Both the position numbers and the translations under genes were made by a program. Positions 8,109 to 16,937 of a stretch of 64,000 bases of DNA are shown in pieces. A model generated the notes under the pieces. That model was given only the letters and a program-made list of their open reading frames with translations. It did no database searches and was not told the origin of the DNA. Every line of letters begins with the position of its first letter. Position 1 is the first letter of the stretch. The stretch is from Hugenholtzia roseola DSM 9546 (GTDB lineage Bacteria > Bacteroidota > Bacteroidia > Cytophagales > Bernardetiaceae), in NCBI RefSeq assembly GCF_000422585.1, contig NZ_KE383879.1, forward strand, positions 1 through 64,000. Reading direction: 5' to 3'.

Positions 8109-8660
8109 ATGATGCCATTTGTGATACCATTTGCTATACCTTTCAAAAAGCTAAAAAAACGTACTTTTATCGCTATGCCACTTTCGGGGCTGCGTCTGTC
8201 TTTGCTTTTTTTAGCCTTCCCGCTCTTGCTTGCTTTGAGCAGCTGTGAAGAACACGTTGTCTATAAAAAGCATGAATTTTTGGGCGAATTTAATGTCAAG
8301 TGGTTTCCCAAAGATGCCAAAGTGTATGAAATAGATTTAGAACAAGACCTACAAGGGGGTACTATCTTTTTAGAAATCCGACATGGGGCAGGCATTTCAT
8401 ACGAAACCGTGCCTATTCGCGCCACTTATCAGGGTGCAGAAGGCGACAAAAATATAGACTTCGACTTCCGTTTTCGCTCTACCGAAGGCAAATTGGTAGG
8501 CGAAGGCATGGGCGACACTTTCGATACACGCCAAGCCTTTTGGGAAAACGCGAACCTAAGCAAGGGCAAGCACAAAATCACGATTCAGACCGTTACGGAA
8601 GCCGAGTTTTTAGCTCCTATCTCCGAAATTGGAATCGTTGTAGAAAAAAAGAAACCTTAA
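8109..8660 (+). CDS. gldH: GldH-like gliding motility lipoprotein
   Basis: The 183-residue protein starts with a basic, then hydrophobic segment ending LLALSSCEEH, a lipobox with Cys46 as the lipidated residue. A start at 8175 (MPLSGLRLSLLFLAF) gives an equally good signal peptide. The body has features known from GldH: WFPKDAKVYEIDLEQDLQGG, then FDFRFRSTEGKLVGEGMGDT, then GKHKITIQTVTEAEFLAPIS and EIGIVVEK. GldH is one of the lipoproteins needed for type IX-linked gliding in Bacteroidota, but its exact role is unknown. It lies 27 bp before hslV and may be cotranscribed with it. The assignment rests on pattern memory only. Confidence 0.65.
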   Translation: MMPFVIPFAIPFKKLKKRTFIAMPLSGLRLSLLFLAFPLLLALSSCEEHVVYKKHEFLGEFNVKWFPKDAKVYEIDLEQDLQGGTIFLEIRHGAGISYETVPIRATYQGAEGDKNIDFDFRFRSTEGKLVGEGMGDTFDTRQAFWENANLSKGKHKITIQTVTEAEFLAPISEIGIVVEKKKP

Positions 8661-8687
8661 AAAGTACCAGAACGTATCAAAACACTT

Positions 8688-9233
8688 ATGAGTCATCAAA
8701 CTATTCACGCAACGACAGTATTGGCGGTTCGCCATCAGGGAAAAGTTGCGATTGCTGCCGACGGACAAGCGACTATGGGCAATACGGTAGCCAAGACAAA
8801 GGTTAAGAAAGTGCGCCGCTTGGCAGAGGGCAAAGTGGCAGTAGGCTTTGCAGGCTCTACGGCAGATGCCTTTTCTCTTATCGAAAAATTTGAGGAAAAA
8901 ATCAATAGCTACGGCGGCAATATGAAACGCGCCGCCATCGAGTTAGCCAAAGATTGGCGCACCGACCGCCTTTTGCGCCGCTTAGAAGCTATGATGATAG
9001 CCGCCGACAAGGACACCATTCTCATCATTTCAGGGTCAGGCGATGTCTTAGAACCCGACGAGGACGTAGCCGCTATCGGTTCGGGCAGCATGTATGCGCA
9101 ATCGGCTGCCTTAGCACTCAAACGCCATGCCCAGCAACTTTCTGCCGAAGACATGGTACGCGAAAGCCTCCATATCGCCGCCGACATTTGCATCTACACC
9201 AACCACAACCTAACTTTGGAAGTATTGGAATAA
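8688..9233 (+). CDS. hslV: ATP-dependent protease peptidase subunit HslV
   Basis: The 181-residue protein is a full-length HslV, the proteasome-like peptidase of the HslUV (ClpYQ) protease. A short propeptide (MSHQTIHA) precedes the catalytic N-terminal Thr of [20 protein letters not shown]. Further family motifs are [30 protein letters not shown] and the C-terminal [12 protein letters not shown]. The unfoldase gene hslU is not adjacent and not in the window. Confidence 0.95.
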   Translation: MSHQTIHATTVLAVRHQGKVAIAADGQATMGNTVAKTKVKKVRRLAEGKVAVGFAGSTADAFSLIEKFEEKINSYGGNMKRAAIELAKDWRTDRLLRRLEAMMIAADKDTILIISGSGDVLEPDEDVAAIGSGSMYAQSAALALKRHAQQLSAEDMVRESLHIAADICIYTNHNLTLEVLE

Positions 9234-9398
9234 GTACGCACAAAGCCCCAAAAGCCGTTTGAAAGTATCACTTTTGAGGCAATTTTATCAAAAGCACCGC
9301 TTTCTGTAAGGTATCGCCTTCAAGCCCTATCTTATCGAAGGAGGTGTTTTTGCTTATATGGGTTTGGAAAGAGAGAGTTAGAAAAATTCATTTATTTT

Positions 9399-9914
9399 TT
9401 ATATAAAATAATACTTTTTAAACAAAACTTCAATATCCGCTTTCAAAGAATCCCTTTCAGCTAAATGTGCCTTATTAAGTAATAAATAAGCACTTTCTTT
9501 GACATATTCAAAATGAGCAAAGCGAATAGGCGAAAAAAAACTTCGCATCACAATTCGATAGACCCTAAAACGCTTGGTAGCCTCTCTTGCTTCTTGCTGA
9601 TTCTCTGTAACTGTATTTGCACCAATAAAGCCAAAAGTTGCCAATTCATTTTTACGGTAAATATCCAACATCACTTCTACATTTGTAGCTACTACGCGCC
9701 CTACGTCATTCCAGCCTGTTAATAAGTTATACTTTTTATCTGATTTTGCATGATTTTTTAAATAGAATTTAAGTACAAATACTTGATATTCATACTCCTC
9801 TACCCGTATAATGTAGGTCTGCCTGAATCTGCATTTAAAAGTATAACGGTGAATCTTAAAAAAAGATTCTTTTGTGTAACCTTTATATTGATAAGAATAT
9901 GGCTTGTCGAACAT
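9399..9914 (-). CDS. Unknown protein, second gene of a two-gene unit
   Basis: I do not recognise this protein. Taking the ATG at 9914 (MFDKPYSYQYKGYTKESF) gives 171 residues and places the start 2 bp after the stop of the preceding gene (9917-10450). An earlier in-frame ATG at 9956 would overlap that gene by 40 bp. The sequence is rich in aromatic and basic residues (FFKIHRYTFKCRFRQTYIIR, YRIVMRSFFSPIRFAHFEYV) with no signal peptide or membrane span. Base composition is AT-rich compared with its neighbours hslV and the cytochrome assembly gene, consistent with accessory DNA. The close coupling suggests the two products work together. Confidence 0.6.
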   Translation of the reverse strand: MFDKPYSYQYKGYTKESFFKIHRYTFKCRFRQTYIIRVEEYEYQVFVLKFYLKNHAKSDKKYNLLTGWNDVGRVVATNVEVMLDIYRKNELATFGFIGANTVTENQQEAREATKRFRVYRIVMRSFFSPIRFAHFEYVKESAYLLLNKAHLAERDSLKADIEVLFKKYYFI

Positions 9915-9916
9915 GC

Positions 9917-10450
9917 TTAAACTTTGTAGTGATAGACAGAAATACGGGTTTCCCATAACTCTTTCTCGGAAATAGGGACAAAGAGTTCAGTTTCACTGTT
10001 TTTTGATGAGGCTTGCTTGTCTAAATCGTCGATTTGTTTTTTAGTGAATTTTAAAAAGTTTTCGGCAGGACGAAATATAAAACGAAGTGGAAAAATGAGC
10101 GCGTAGAGGAAATAATGTTTTTTTTGATTTACTCCTCCTTTAAAGTTGTCGAAGTGGCTAATGTAATATTTTTCACGCATCATTTTGTAGAGGGCAGGGT
10201 CTTTGTCAAGAAGCAGACGTTTTTTAAGGAGTGAGAATACCTGCATCAAATACAGACGTGCAGGGAGGGCAACAAGCCAAAGAAGCAGGCAGAAAGCAAA
10301 AAAGGCAACAGTGGCAAAGAATAAGGACAATAGTCCTCTCATATTTTTTAAATAGGACTCTTTAAAGATTTTAATTTTTTCTGAAAAAGCAATTAAAATC
10401 TCTACATGCCTTAGTGCGCCATTGATGAAAATGTGGTTAGAATTGGTCAT
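9917..10450 (-). CDS. Unknown membrane protein, first gene of a two-gene unit
   Basis: I do not recognise this 177-residue protein. It has one strong hydrophobic segment (LLSLFFATVAFFAFCLLLWL, about 40-60) and a second shorter one (HYFLYALIFPLRFIF, about 112-126). The C-terminal tail is soluble and acidic-polar (KKQIDDLDKQASSKNSETEL). A start at 10342 (MRGLLSLFFATV) would remove the first 36 residues and put the first span at the N-terminus. It lies head-to-head with the cytochrome assembly gene and tail to the gene at 9399-9914. Confidence 0.55.
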   Translation of the reverse strand: MTNSNHIFINGALRHVEILIAFSEKIKIFKESYLKNMRGLLSLFFATVAFFAFCLLLWLVALPARLYLMQVFSLLKKRLLLDKDPALYKMMREKYYISHFDNFKGGVNQKKHYFLYALIFPLRFIFRPAENFLKFTKKQIDDLDKQASSKNSETELFVPISEKELWETRISVYHYKV

Positions 10451-10627
10451 GAGGCGATAGGTTTTGGAAGGTAGGCTTCACAACAGAAGGGGGAAAAATT
10501 CTTTCTTGACAACAAACACAAAATTACAAAAAATTCCCCGAAAAGGGAAACAAGCCTTTTTTTAACCTCAAATGAGATTCTGCTGCGCATTAAGAAAACA
10601 AAAAAAACGCACAAAGTAGTTTTCATA

Positions 10628-10659
10628 TTTGGGCAAACGAGCTTTCTGACGTAACTTTG
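10628..10659 (+). promoter_or_regulatory. Promoter TTTG-N20-TAACTTTG of the cytochrome c assembly gene
   Basis: A -33 TTTG (10628-10631) and a -7 TAACTTTG (10652-10659) are separated by exactly 20 bp and lie 27 bp before the start codon. This is the best match in the window to the consensus for the Bacteroidota primary sigma factor. Confidence 0.75.
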
Positions 10660-10685
10660 TCTTCATATCATAACCCTTACCACAC

Positions 10686-13256
10686 ATGCGTTCTTGGATA
10701 GGCGAAATTGGGCATCTGCTCGTAATTATCTCTTTTGTAACGGCAATTACGGCTGCCGTTGCGTATTGGTTGATGGAAAAAGCCAGCGAAGCGGAAAAAT
10801 CGCTTTGGTGTGGCTTTGCCCGTCTGATTTACAATCTCCATGGAATTTCCGTTTTGGGCGTTATCTTGGTCTTGTTTCTGATTATCTACAACCACTACTA
10901 CGAGTACCACTATGCGTGGAGTCATGCTTCCAATAATTTGCCGATAGAATACATGATTTCCTGCTTTTGGGAAGGGCAGGAAGGCAGTTTCTTGCTCTGG
11001 ATTTTTTGGCATGTCTTAGTAGGTTGGGTCTTGATGCGAAGGGCAGGAAAATGGGAAGCCCCCGTTATGGCGACCTTTGCCGCCGTTCAAGCCTTTTTAG
11101 CTTCTATGATTTTGGGGATTATCATTCCTTTTGTAGAAATTAAAATTGGCAGTTCGCCCTTTATTTTGCTCAAAGATGCCATGCCCGATGCCCCTATCTT
11201 TGCGGCAAACCCCAACTTTATCCCCGAAGATGGCACAGGGCTAAATCCGCTCCTGCAAAACTATTGGATGGTCATTCACCCACCGACGCTTTTTTTAGGC
11301 TTTGCCCTAACGCTTGTTCCTTTCGCCTTCTGTATCGCGGCTTTGGTGCAAGGCAAGACGCGCGAATGGATAAAACCTGCCCTTAGTTGGACACTCATGG
11401 CGGCAGCCGTCTTGGGAGTTGGTATCCTGATGGGTGCGTATTGGGCGTATGAAACGCTAAATTTTGGCGGCTATTGGAACTGGGACCCCGTAGAAAATGC
11501 CGTCTATATTCCTTGGCTTACCTTAGTGGCGAGTTTGCACCTGATGGTATCGGAAAGCCGCCGCCCTGCTATGGCACGCTCTGCCGCCGTTATGGTGGTG
11601 ATAACCTTTATTCTGATACTCTACTCCACTTTCCTAACGCGCAGTGGCGTTTTGGGCGATACCTCCGTACATTCTTTCACCGATTTGGGTCTTTCGGGTC
11701 AGTTGCTGCTCTACTTACTCTTTTTTAGCGGTTTAGGGGTTGTCTTATTGGTCTTGAATTGGTCTAAATTCCCACAAGCGAAGGAAAAAGATTTAAAGTA
11801 CAATACGGGCGAATTTTGGCTCTTTATTGCTGCCTTAGTGCTTTCACTTTCCGCCTTGCAGGTGCTATTGCCTACCTCTGTGCCTGTTTTCAATACCATC
11901 TTTAACCTCTTTGGGGCAGAATCAAACCTTGCGCCTCCTGCCGAGCCTACGCTTTTTTATACCCAATGGCAACTTTGGTTTGGCGTTCTGATGGCGTTGG
12001 GAGCTGCTATTGGGCAGTTTTATTGGTGGAAACAAGGGAAACGCAAAATTTCGGAAGTGCTGACCCTGCCGCTTGCCCTTACTTTGATACTTTCGGCTCT
12101 ACTTATCACGCTTTTGGAAGTGAAGAAGCCCGAATACATTATCCTGCTTACGGTTTCTATCTTTACCCTTGCTTCAAACCTAACGACGATTATCCGTTTG
12201 GTTGCCAAAAAAGACTTTACCCTTTGGGGAGGCGCACTTGCTCACGTAGGTGTAGGTCTGATGCTGCTGGGCGTGCTTTTTTCTTCTGCTTTCGAAAAAA
12301 TTGTATCGCTCAATACCACAGGATTTTTATACAGCAAAGAATTTAGCGAAGATACAAACCGTGAGAACCTTCTGCTTTTTCGCAATCAGCCCCAAAAAAT
12401 GGACAACTACCTGCTCACCTTTAAAGGGCAGCGCGTAGAATCGGAAGATGTCCCTTTCTTATTGGATATAGAAAAACTAAGTCCTACGGCAAATCCGTAT
12501 CGCATGGTTGCCAAACACGATATTTTACAAAACGGACAATTAAAAGTGAAAAAACACGACACTTTGCAGGTCTATTTTGAAAATACGTACTACGAAATCG
12601 AGTATAAAAATCCCGAAGGAAAGACCTTTTCCCTTTACCCACGTGTGCAGCGCAACGAGGAAATGGGCAATGGCTTTGTCGTTAGCCCCGACATTGTGCA
12701 GGGTTGGGATAAAGACCTTTATACACACATCACGACCATTCCCGACCCCGACCAAGAGCGCAAATGGACAGGCTTGGATACCCTGCATTTAGCCGTAGGC
12801 GATACCTTTGTTTTAAACGACTTTATTGCCGTTTTCAAAGGAGTGGTACAGGGAAAGCCCTTAGCCGACGAAGACCTCATTTTCTATGCACAAGTGGAGG
12901 TTATGGATAGGGAAAATACCTACCTTATCGAACCCGCCTACCAAATAAAGGGGACATTCGCACGCGGTTTGCCCGAACTCAACGAAACTGCCGCCGCCGA
13001 ACTTACCCTTTTAAAGATAGAGCCACAAACGGGTATTTTTTCCTTCAAAGTCAGGACTACTCAAAAAGATTGGGTTATTTTAAAGGCAATAGAAAAGCCC
13101 TATATCAGTCTCTTTTGGGTGGGCAGCCTGCTGATGACTTTTGGTTTTGGCATGGCTTTTTGGCGTAGATTTTCAAATCGCACCCCCAACACGCCACCCA
13201 ACAAAGACCCAAATCCTAAGACCGACCGACCTATCCTATCGGATATTAGCAAGTAA
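10686..13256 (+). CDS. ccmF: Cytochrome c biogenesis heme lyase, CcmF/CcsA type
   Basis: This 856-residue polytopic protein has the heme-handling WWD-type signature (FGGYWNWDPVENAVYIPWL, near 260-280) and periplasmic His residues (MVIHPPTLFLGF; SVHSFTDLGLSGQ) seen in CcmF and CcsA. These proteins attach heme to apocytochrome c at the outer face of the inner membrane. About 13 hydrophobic segments cover residues 1-540. A long soluble region follows (about 555-810) before a last helix (ISLFWVGSLLMTFGFGMAFW), so it is much longer than CcsA and exceeds usual CcmF. No other ccm gene is adjacent. The symbol reflects the family; CcsA naming is also used for such proteins. Confidence 0.82.
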   Translation: MRSWIGEIGHLLVIISFVTAITAAVAYWLMEKASEAEKSLWCGFARLIYNLHGISVLGVILVLFLIIYNHYYEYHYAWSHASNNLPIEYMISCFWEGQEGSFLLWIFWHVLVGWVLMRRAGKWEAPVMATFAAVQAFLASMILGIIIPFVEIKIGSSPFILLKDAMPDAPIFAANPNFIPEDGTGLNPLLQNYWMVIHPPTLFLGFALTLVPFAFCIAALVQGKTREWIKPALSWTLMAAAVLGVGILMGAYWAYETLNFGGYWNWDPVENAVYIPWLTLVASLHLMVSESRRPAMARSAAVMVVITFILILYSTFLTRSGVLGDTSVHSFTDLGLSGQLLLYLLFFSGLGVVLLVLNWSKFPQAKEKDLKYNTGEFWLFIAALVLSLSALQVLLPTSVPVFNTIFNLFGAESNLAPPAEPTLFYTQWQLWFGVLMALGAAIGQFYWWKQGKRKISEVLTLPLALTLILSALLITLLEVKKPEYIILLTVSIFTLASNLTTIIRLVAKKDFTLWGGALAHVGVGLMLLGVLFSSAFEKIVSLNTTGFLYSKEFSEDTNRENLLLFRNQPQKMDNYLLTFKGQRVESEDVPFLLDIEKLSPTANPYRMVAKHDILQNGQLKVKKHDTLQVYFENTYYEIEYKNPEGKTFSLYPRVQRNEEMGNGFVVSPDIVQGWDKDLYTHITTIPDPDQERKWTGLDTLHLAVGDTFVLNDFIAVFKGVVQGKPLADEDLIFYAQVEVMDRENTYLIEPAYQIKGTFARGLPELNETAAAELTLLKIEPQTGIFSFKVRTTQKDWVILKAIEKPYISLFWVGSLLMTFGFGMAFWRRFSNRTPNTPPNKDPNPKTDRPILSDISK

Positions 13257-13269
13257 AGGAAATTGAAAG

Positions 13270-13326
13270 CACCGAACAAAGTCTGCACTGCCAAAGTTAG
13301 CATGGGCTTTGTTCGGTTTGTATTTT
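13270..13326 (+). terminator. Terminator or attenuator hairpin between ccmF and the M20 peptidase gene
   Basis: ACCGAACAAAG pairs with CTTTGTTCGGT across a 25-nt loop, followed by TTGTATTTTT. A smaller competing stem (CCAAAG/CTTTG) can form within the loop. The hairpin ends only about 15 bp before the next start codon. Confidence 0.7.
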
Positions 13327-13341
13327 TACCCAAATCCTATC

Positions 13342-14682
13342 ATGATGAAAACCACTTTTCTGCTTTTAAGCCTTTGGGCAATGCTTTTCTGCTCGCTTTG
13401 GGCGCAAAAAACCACCACAACGGTACAACAGCGCATAACAAGTGGCACAGAAAAATATGCTGCTGCTTGGTTTGAACTCTACAAACATTTGCACCAAAAC
13501 CCTGAACTTTCCGAACAAGAGCAGGAAACTTCGCAAAAATTGGCGCAAGAGCTTCGGCAGTTGGGCTATGAAGTTACAGAACGCTTTGGCGATTATGGCG
13601 TAGTGGCGGTGCTGAAAAATGGCAAAGGCAAGACCCTCCTCATTCGCGCCGATACAGACGGTTTGCCCGTAGAAGAAAAAACTGACCTGCCCTATCGTAG
13701 CACCCAAAAACGAATCGATAAAAAAGGAAACGAAGTGGCAGCCATGCACGCCTGCGGACACGACCTCCACATGAGCGTCTTAGTGGGAACAGCCCAAATG
13801 ATGGTAGATTTGAAGAAAGAATGGCAAGGCACGCTTATTCTGATAGCACAACCTGCCGAAGAAGTGGGCAGCGGTGCAAAGGCAATGCTGGAAGCAGGCT
13901 TGTATCAAAAATTTGGCACGCCCGACTATGCCCTTGCCCTGCATGCCAACGCCAATTTGCCGCATGGCACGATTGGTTATTGTCCTAAGGCTGCCTTAGC
14001 CAACGTCGATATGGTCAATATTACCGTTTTTGGAGAAGGCGGACATGGCGCGTATCCACATACGACCAAAGACCCCATTGTCCTTGCCAGTCAGATGGTC
14101 TTGGCTTTCCAAACGATTGTGAGCAGAGAAACCTCGCCCACAGAAGCTGCCGTTGTAACGGTAGGGGCATTTCATGGCGGCACGAAACACAACATCATTT
14201 CCGACCAAGTAGAACTACAACTCACCCTACGGTCTTATTCCGACGAAGTTCGTCAGCATACCTTAGCCGCACTCAAACGCATAGCAGACGGTTTTGCGCA
14301 GGCAGCAGGCGTAGAAAAAATGCCCAAAATTGAAATCGACGGCAATCCTACCCCTGCTACCCTCAACGACCCCGCCCTCACCACCAAAGTAGCCGCTTCC
14401 GCGACGCGCATCTTGGGGAAAGAGAGCGTAGTAGAAGTAAGCCCTGTAATGGGCGGCGAAGATTTTAGCCGCTTCGGACGGACGGCGGAAAAAGTGCCAA
14501 TTTGCCTCTTTTGGCTTGGCACAGTAGCACCCGAAAAAATAGAAGCAAGCAAGGCACAAGGCACACCGTTGCCCTCGTTACATTCGCCCTTTTTTGCGCC
14601 CGTTGCCCTTCCTTCCATTCAAACAGGCGTAAAGGTCATGGTTCAATCTGCCTTAGACTTATTTTCTGAAAAGGGTAATTAG
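13342..14682 (+). CDS. Secreted M20-family amidohydrolase/peptidase
   Basis: The start at MMKTTFLLLSLWAMLFCSLW gives a signal peptide; a start further upstream would lie inside the terminator hairpin. The mature protein of about 425 residues is an M20D-type aminoacylase/carboxypeptidase related to hippurate hydrolase. Metal-binding motifs are present: MHACGHDLHMSVLVG, QPAEEVGSGAKAML, LHANANLPHGTIG and a late GGEDFSRFG. The central dimerisation (lid) domain covers about 190-310. Likely substrates are N-acyl amino acids or indole-acetyl conjugates, but nothing in the sequence fixes this. It works in the periplasm or outside the cell. Confidence 0.88.
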   Translation: MMKTTFLLLSLWAMLFCSLWAQKTTTTVQQRITSGTEKYAAAWFELYKHLHQNPELSEQEQETSQKLAQELRQLGYEVTERFGDYGVVAVLKNGKGKTLLIRADTDGLPVEEKTDLPYRSTQKRIDKKGNEVAAMHACGHDLHMSVLVGTAQMMVDLKKEWQGTLILIAQPAEEVGSGAKAMLEAGLYQKFGTPDYALALHANANLPHGTIGYCPKAALANVDMVNITVFGEGGHGAYPHTTKDPIVLASQMVLAFQTIVSRETSPTEAAVVTVGAFHGGTKHNIISDQVELQLTLRSYSDEVRQHTLAALKRIADGFAQAAGVEKMPKIEIDGNPTPATLNDPALTTKVAASATRILGKESVVEVSPVMGGEDFSRFGRTAEKVPICLFWLGTVAPEKIEASKAQGTPLPSLHSPFFAPVALPSIQTGVKVMVQSALDLFSEKGN

Positions 14683-14715
14683 CATTGAAGTAAAAAAAAG
14701 CAAAAGTAATTTTTC

Positions 14716-15153
14716 CTACTTAAAAAAACGCCTATAAATGGGCTTGCGATACGCAAATTGCAGATAAAAGGGCAGGTACAAAAAGGCATCGAGTAGGGTA
14801 GAAAAACTATGGTACTCTATTTCATCTACAATCCAAGTGCCGCCTTTTTGCTCTGCTACCAAACCATGTTTGTGTTTCCAGCGACGCAACGGAAAGGGCA
14901 ACTTTCGCCCCTCATCTACAAAATAAATCTCCTCGCCAAGGCTCTCTTGTTCGGTAATTTCAGAAAGCCAAACCGTTTTAAATAAGATAAAATTGAGTTC
15001 TATTTCCACCCAATCGCCTTTTTGAGAACCTTCAAAACGCAACAAACGCACCTTGGGGAAAGGCGGATTGAGGGCTTCAAAGAGTGTGGCATCAAAGCCT
15101 TCCCATACTTTGGATAAGGGTGCATTTACACGTGTTGCGAGGCGAAGTTTCAT
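14716..15153 (-). CDS. SRPBCC-fold ligand-binding protein
   Basis: The 145-residue protein starts MKLRLATRVNAPLSKVWEGF, a typical START/Bet v 1-like opening in which the first strand is followed by a Pro and a short helix. The rest alternates strands (WVEIELNFILFKTVWLSEIT, GEEIYFVDEGRKLPFPL, GTWIVDEIEYHSF) and ends in a long amphipathic helix. An earlier ATG at 15234 adds 27 residues of no apparent value. Such proteins bind small hydrophobic ligands or act as cyclases. The function here is unknown. It converges on the M20 peptidase gene with 33 bp between stops. Confidence 0.7.
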   Translation of the reverse strand: MKLRLATRVNAPLSKVWEGFDATLFEALNPPFPKVRLLRFEGSQKGDWVEIELNFILFKTVWLSEITEQESLGEEIYFVDEGRKLPFPLRRWKHKHGLVAEQKGGTWIVDEIEYHSFSTLLDAFLYLPFYLQFAYRKPIYRRFFK

Positions 15154-15318
15154 ATTTTTTGATTGAATTTTAAATTTAAAAAGAGGTTTGTTATCAGACC
15201 ATGCCCCTATTTGGGTAGTGATGTTCAACTCCAAAAATGCAGCGTTTATGCTTTGCCAAAAATATTTAGTAAGATAGGATAGTCAATCCATTTTTAGATA
15301 AAAATATAAAACTAAAAA

Positions 15319-15600
15319 TTAGTCGTAGTTGCCTGTTTTTTCGCGCCACTGCATAATGAGTTCAAAGGTGTTGGTAGATTTGTGCCAATCCATATAACCA
15401 TAGAAACTATCTATCCAAGCAACGCCCAAGAGTTGTTGTAGTGCCTGCTTTTCCGAATCGGTAGGATAGGTAGGTAGGAAGGCTACTAATTCATCTATTT
15501 CATATAAATCTGCAACTTTTTGCGCGTCCTCGATTTCATAACGGCTGCAAAAGGCAGCGATACGGGTTTCTTTTGGCGTGTCGGGGCTAAAATTTTCCAT
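15319..15600 (-). CDS. Small acidic protein of unknown function
   Basis: I do not recognise this 93-residue protein. It is acidic and predicted helical (ARIEDAQKV-like segment EIEDAQKVADLYEIDELVAF, then TDSEKQALQQLLGVAWIDSF), with three Trp residues near the end. It lacks a signal peptide and Cys pairs. It precedes the SRPBCC gene on the same strand with a 165-bp gap, so it may or may not share its transcript. Confidence 0.55.
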   Translation of the reverse strand: MENFSPDTPKETRIAAFCSRYEIEDAQKVADLYEIDELVAFLPTYPTDSEKQALQQLLGVAWIDSFYGYMDWHKSTNTFELIMQWREKTGNYD

Positions 15601-15749
15601 TTTGTAGTTTTTTTTTCGGATTTTATTCAGAGGCTATTACCAAAAATGCCGCCTACTTTTGGTAGCGCAGGCAAACTTAGAGGCTTATTTTTTTGGAACA
15701 GTTTGCTTGATTTTCATATCCAGAAACAAAGCATGTGGGAAAGATGTTT

Positions 15750-15757
15750 TAATTTTG
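15750..15757 (+). promoter_or_regulatory. -7 box TAATTTTG before the Sua5 gene
   Basis: It matches TAnnTTTG and lies about 54 bp before the start codon. No clear -33 TTTG is visible at the expected spacing. Confidence 0.45.
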
Positions 15758-15810
15758 CCGCTTTTTAAAGCCACTTTCAACGCAGCCCTACTCTTTTTGC
15801 CCCTTTTCTT

Positions 15811-16788
15811 ATGATAGGAACAGATTTAGATTTCGCCAAGACCTGCCTTTTGGCAGGCAAAACGGTAGCCATTCCTACCGAAACCGTTTATGGTTTAGCC
15901 GCTAATGGCTTGAATGTCAATGCAGTAGCCGAAATTTTTCGCATCAAAAAACGCCCCACCTTCGACCCGCTTATCCTACACACCGATAGCCTTGCGAAGG
16001 TAGAAAATTGGGTAGTAGAAATTCCCAAGCCGCTGCTACTCTTAGCCGAACACTTTTGGGCGGGTGCGCTTACCCTTTTGCTGCCCAAAAAAGGAATCGT
16101 GCCTGCTTTGGTAACCAGTGGCTTAGAAACCGTCGCGATGCGGATTCCCAACCACCCCCTCACCCTTGAACTATTGAGCCGCCTCAATTTTCCCTTAGCC
16201 GCTCCCAGCGCAAACCCTTTTGGCTACCTAAGTCCGACCACACCGCTGCACGTAGCCCAACAATTAGGCAATGAAGTAGGCTATATCTTAGACGGCGGCA
16301 AATCGCAAATCGGCATCGAATCTACAATCGTAGGCATAGAAAATGGGCTTGTAACCGTCTTCCGAAAAGGGGGGATTCCGATAGAAGACATCGAAAGCCT
16401 TTTGGGGCAGCGCGTAGCCCTACGCCCCCATTCTACCTCGCGCCCTGCCGCACCCGGTATGTTGCAAAGCCATTACGCACCCCGAAAGCCCATTGTGGTA
16501 GGCGAAGACCTAAGCAGCCTTCTCGAAGCGCAGGCAGGTAAAAAAGTGGGGGTCTTGGCTTTTCAGAAACTCCCTGCCCTAACTGCCGCTCAAAGTCCTA
16601 CAAAGGCGCGTTTGGTACTTTCTAAAAGTGGAAACCTAAGCGAAGCAGCCCAAAATTTCTTCGACTTCTTGCACCAACTCGATAGCTTGGATATCGATGT
16701 CATCATCGCCGAATGGCTACCCGAAATTGGCTTGGGAAAAGCCATCAACGACCGCCTAAGACGCGCTTCTTTTCTTGAAAAAAGCTAA
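15811..16788 (+). CDS. L-threonylcarbamoyladenylate synthase, Sua5/TsaC type
   Basis: The 325-residue enzyme makes threonylcarbamoyl-AMP from threonine, bicarbonate and ATP, the first step of the universal t6A37 tRNA modification. The catalytic YrdC domain (1-200) shows AIPTETVYGLAANGLN, KKRPTFDPLILH, PLAAPSANPFGYLSPTT and GIESTIVGI with the RKGGI loop. The linker GMLQSHYAPRKP and a C-terminal Sua5 domain (about 235-325) distinguish it from the short TsaC form. The partners tsaB, tsaD and tsaE are not nearby. Confidence 0.93.
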   Translation: MIGTDLDFAKTCLLAGKTVAIPTETVYGLAANGLNVNAVAEIFRIKKRPTFDPLILHTDSLAKVENWVVEIPKPLLLLAEHFWAGALTLLLPKKGIVPALVTSGLETVAMRIPNHPLTLELLSRLNFPLAAPSANPFGYLSPTTPLHVAQQLGNEVGYILDGGKSQIGIESTIVGIENGLVTVFRKGGIPIEDIESLLGQRVALRPHSTSRPAAPGMLQSHYAPRKPIVVGEDLSSLLEAQAGKKVGVLAFQKLPALTAAQSPTKARLVLSKSGNLSEAAQNFFDFLHQLDSLDIDVIIAEWLPEIGLGKAINDRLRRASFLEKS

Positions 16789-16937
16789 TAACTTCTTGTT
16801 TTTACAAAAAACATACTTTTGACCCAAACCGCCCCTTTTTGGAACGATATTAGCGATACCGAATTGCCATTTTTTCCTTTTTCGGAGATGTCATTCAAAC
16901 CTACTTTATCTCTTTTTATTCCTACAAAACTTCTATT

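Noticed and set aside
13292-13299. Minus-strand TAACTTTG inside the ccmF terminator
   Set aside because: No gene on the minus strand follows it; it lies in the hairpin loop and is taken as chance.
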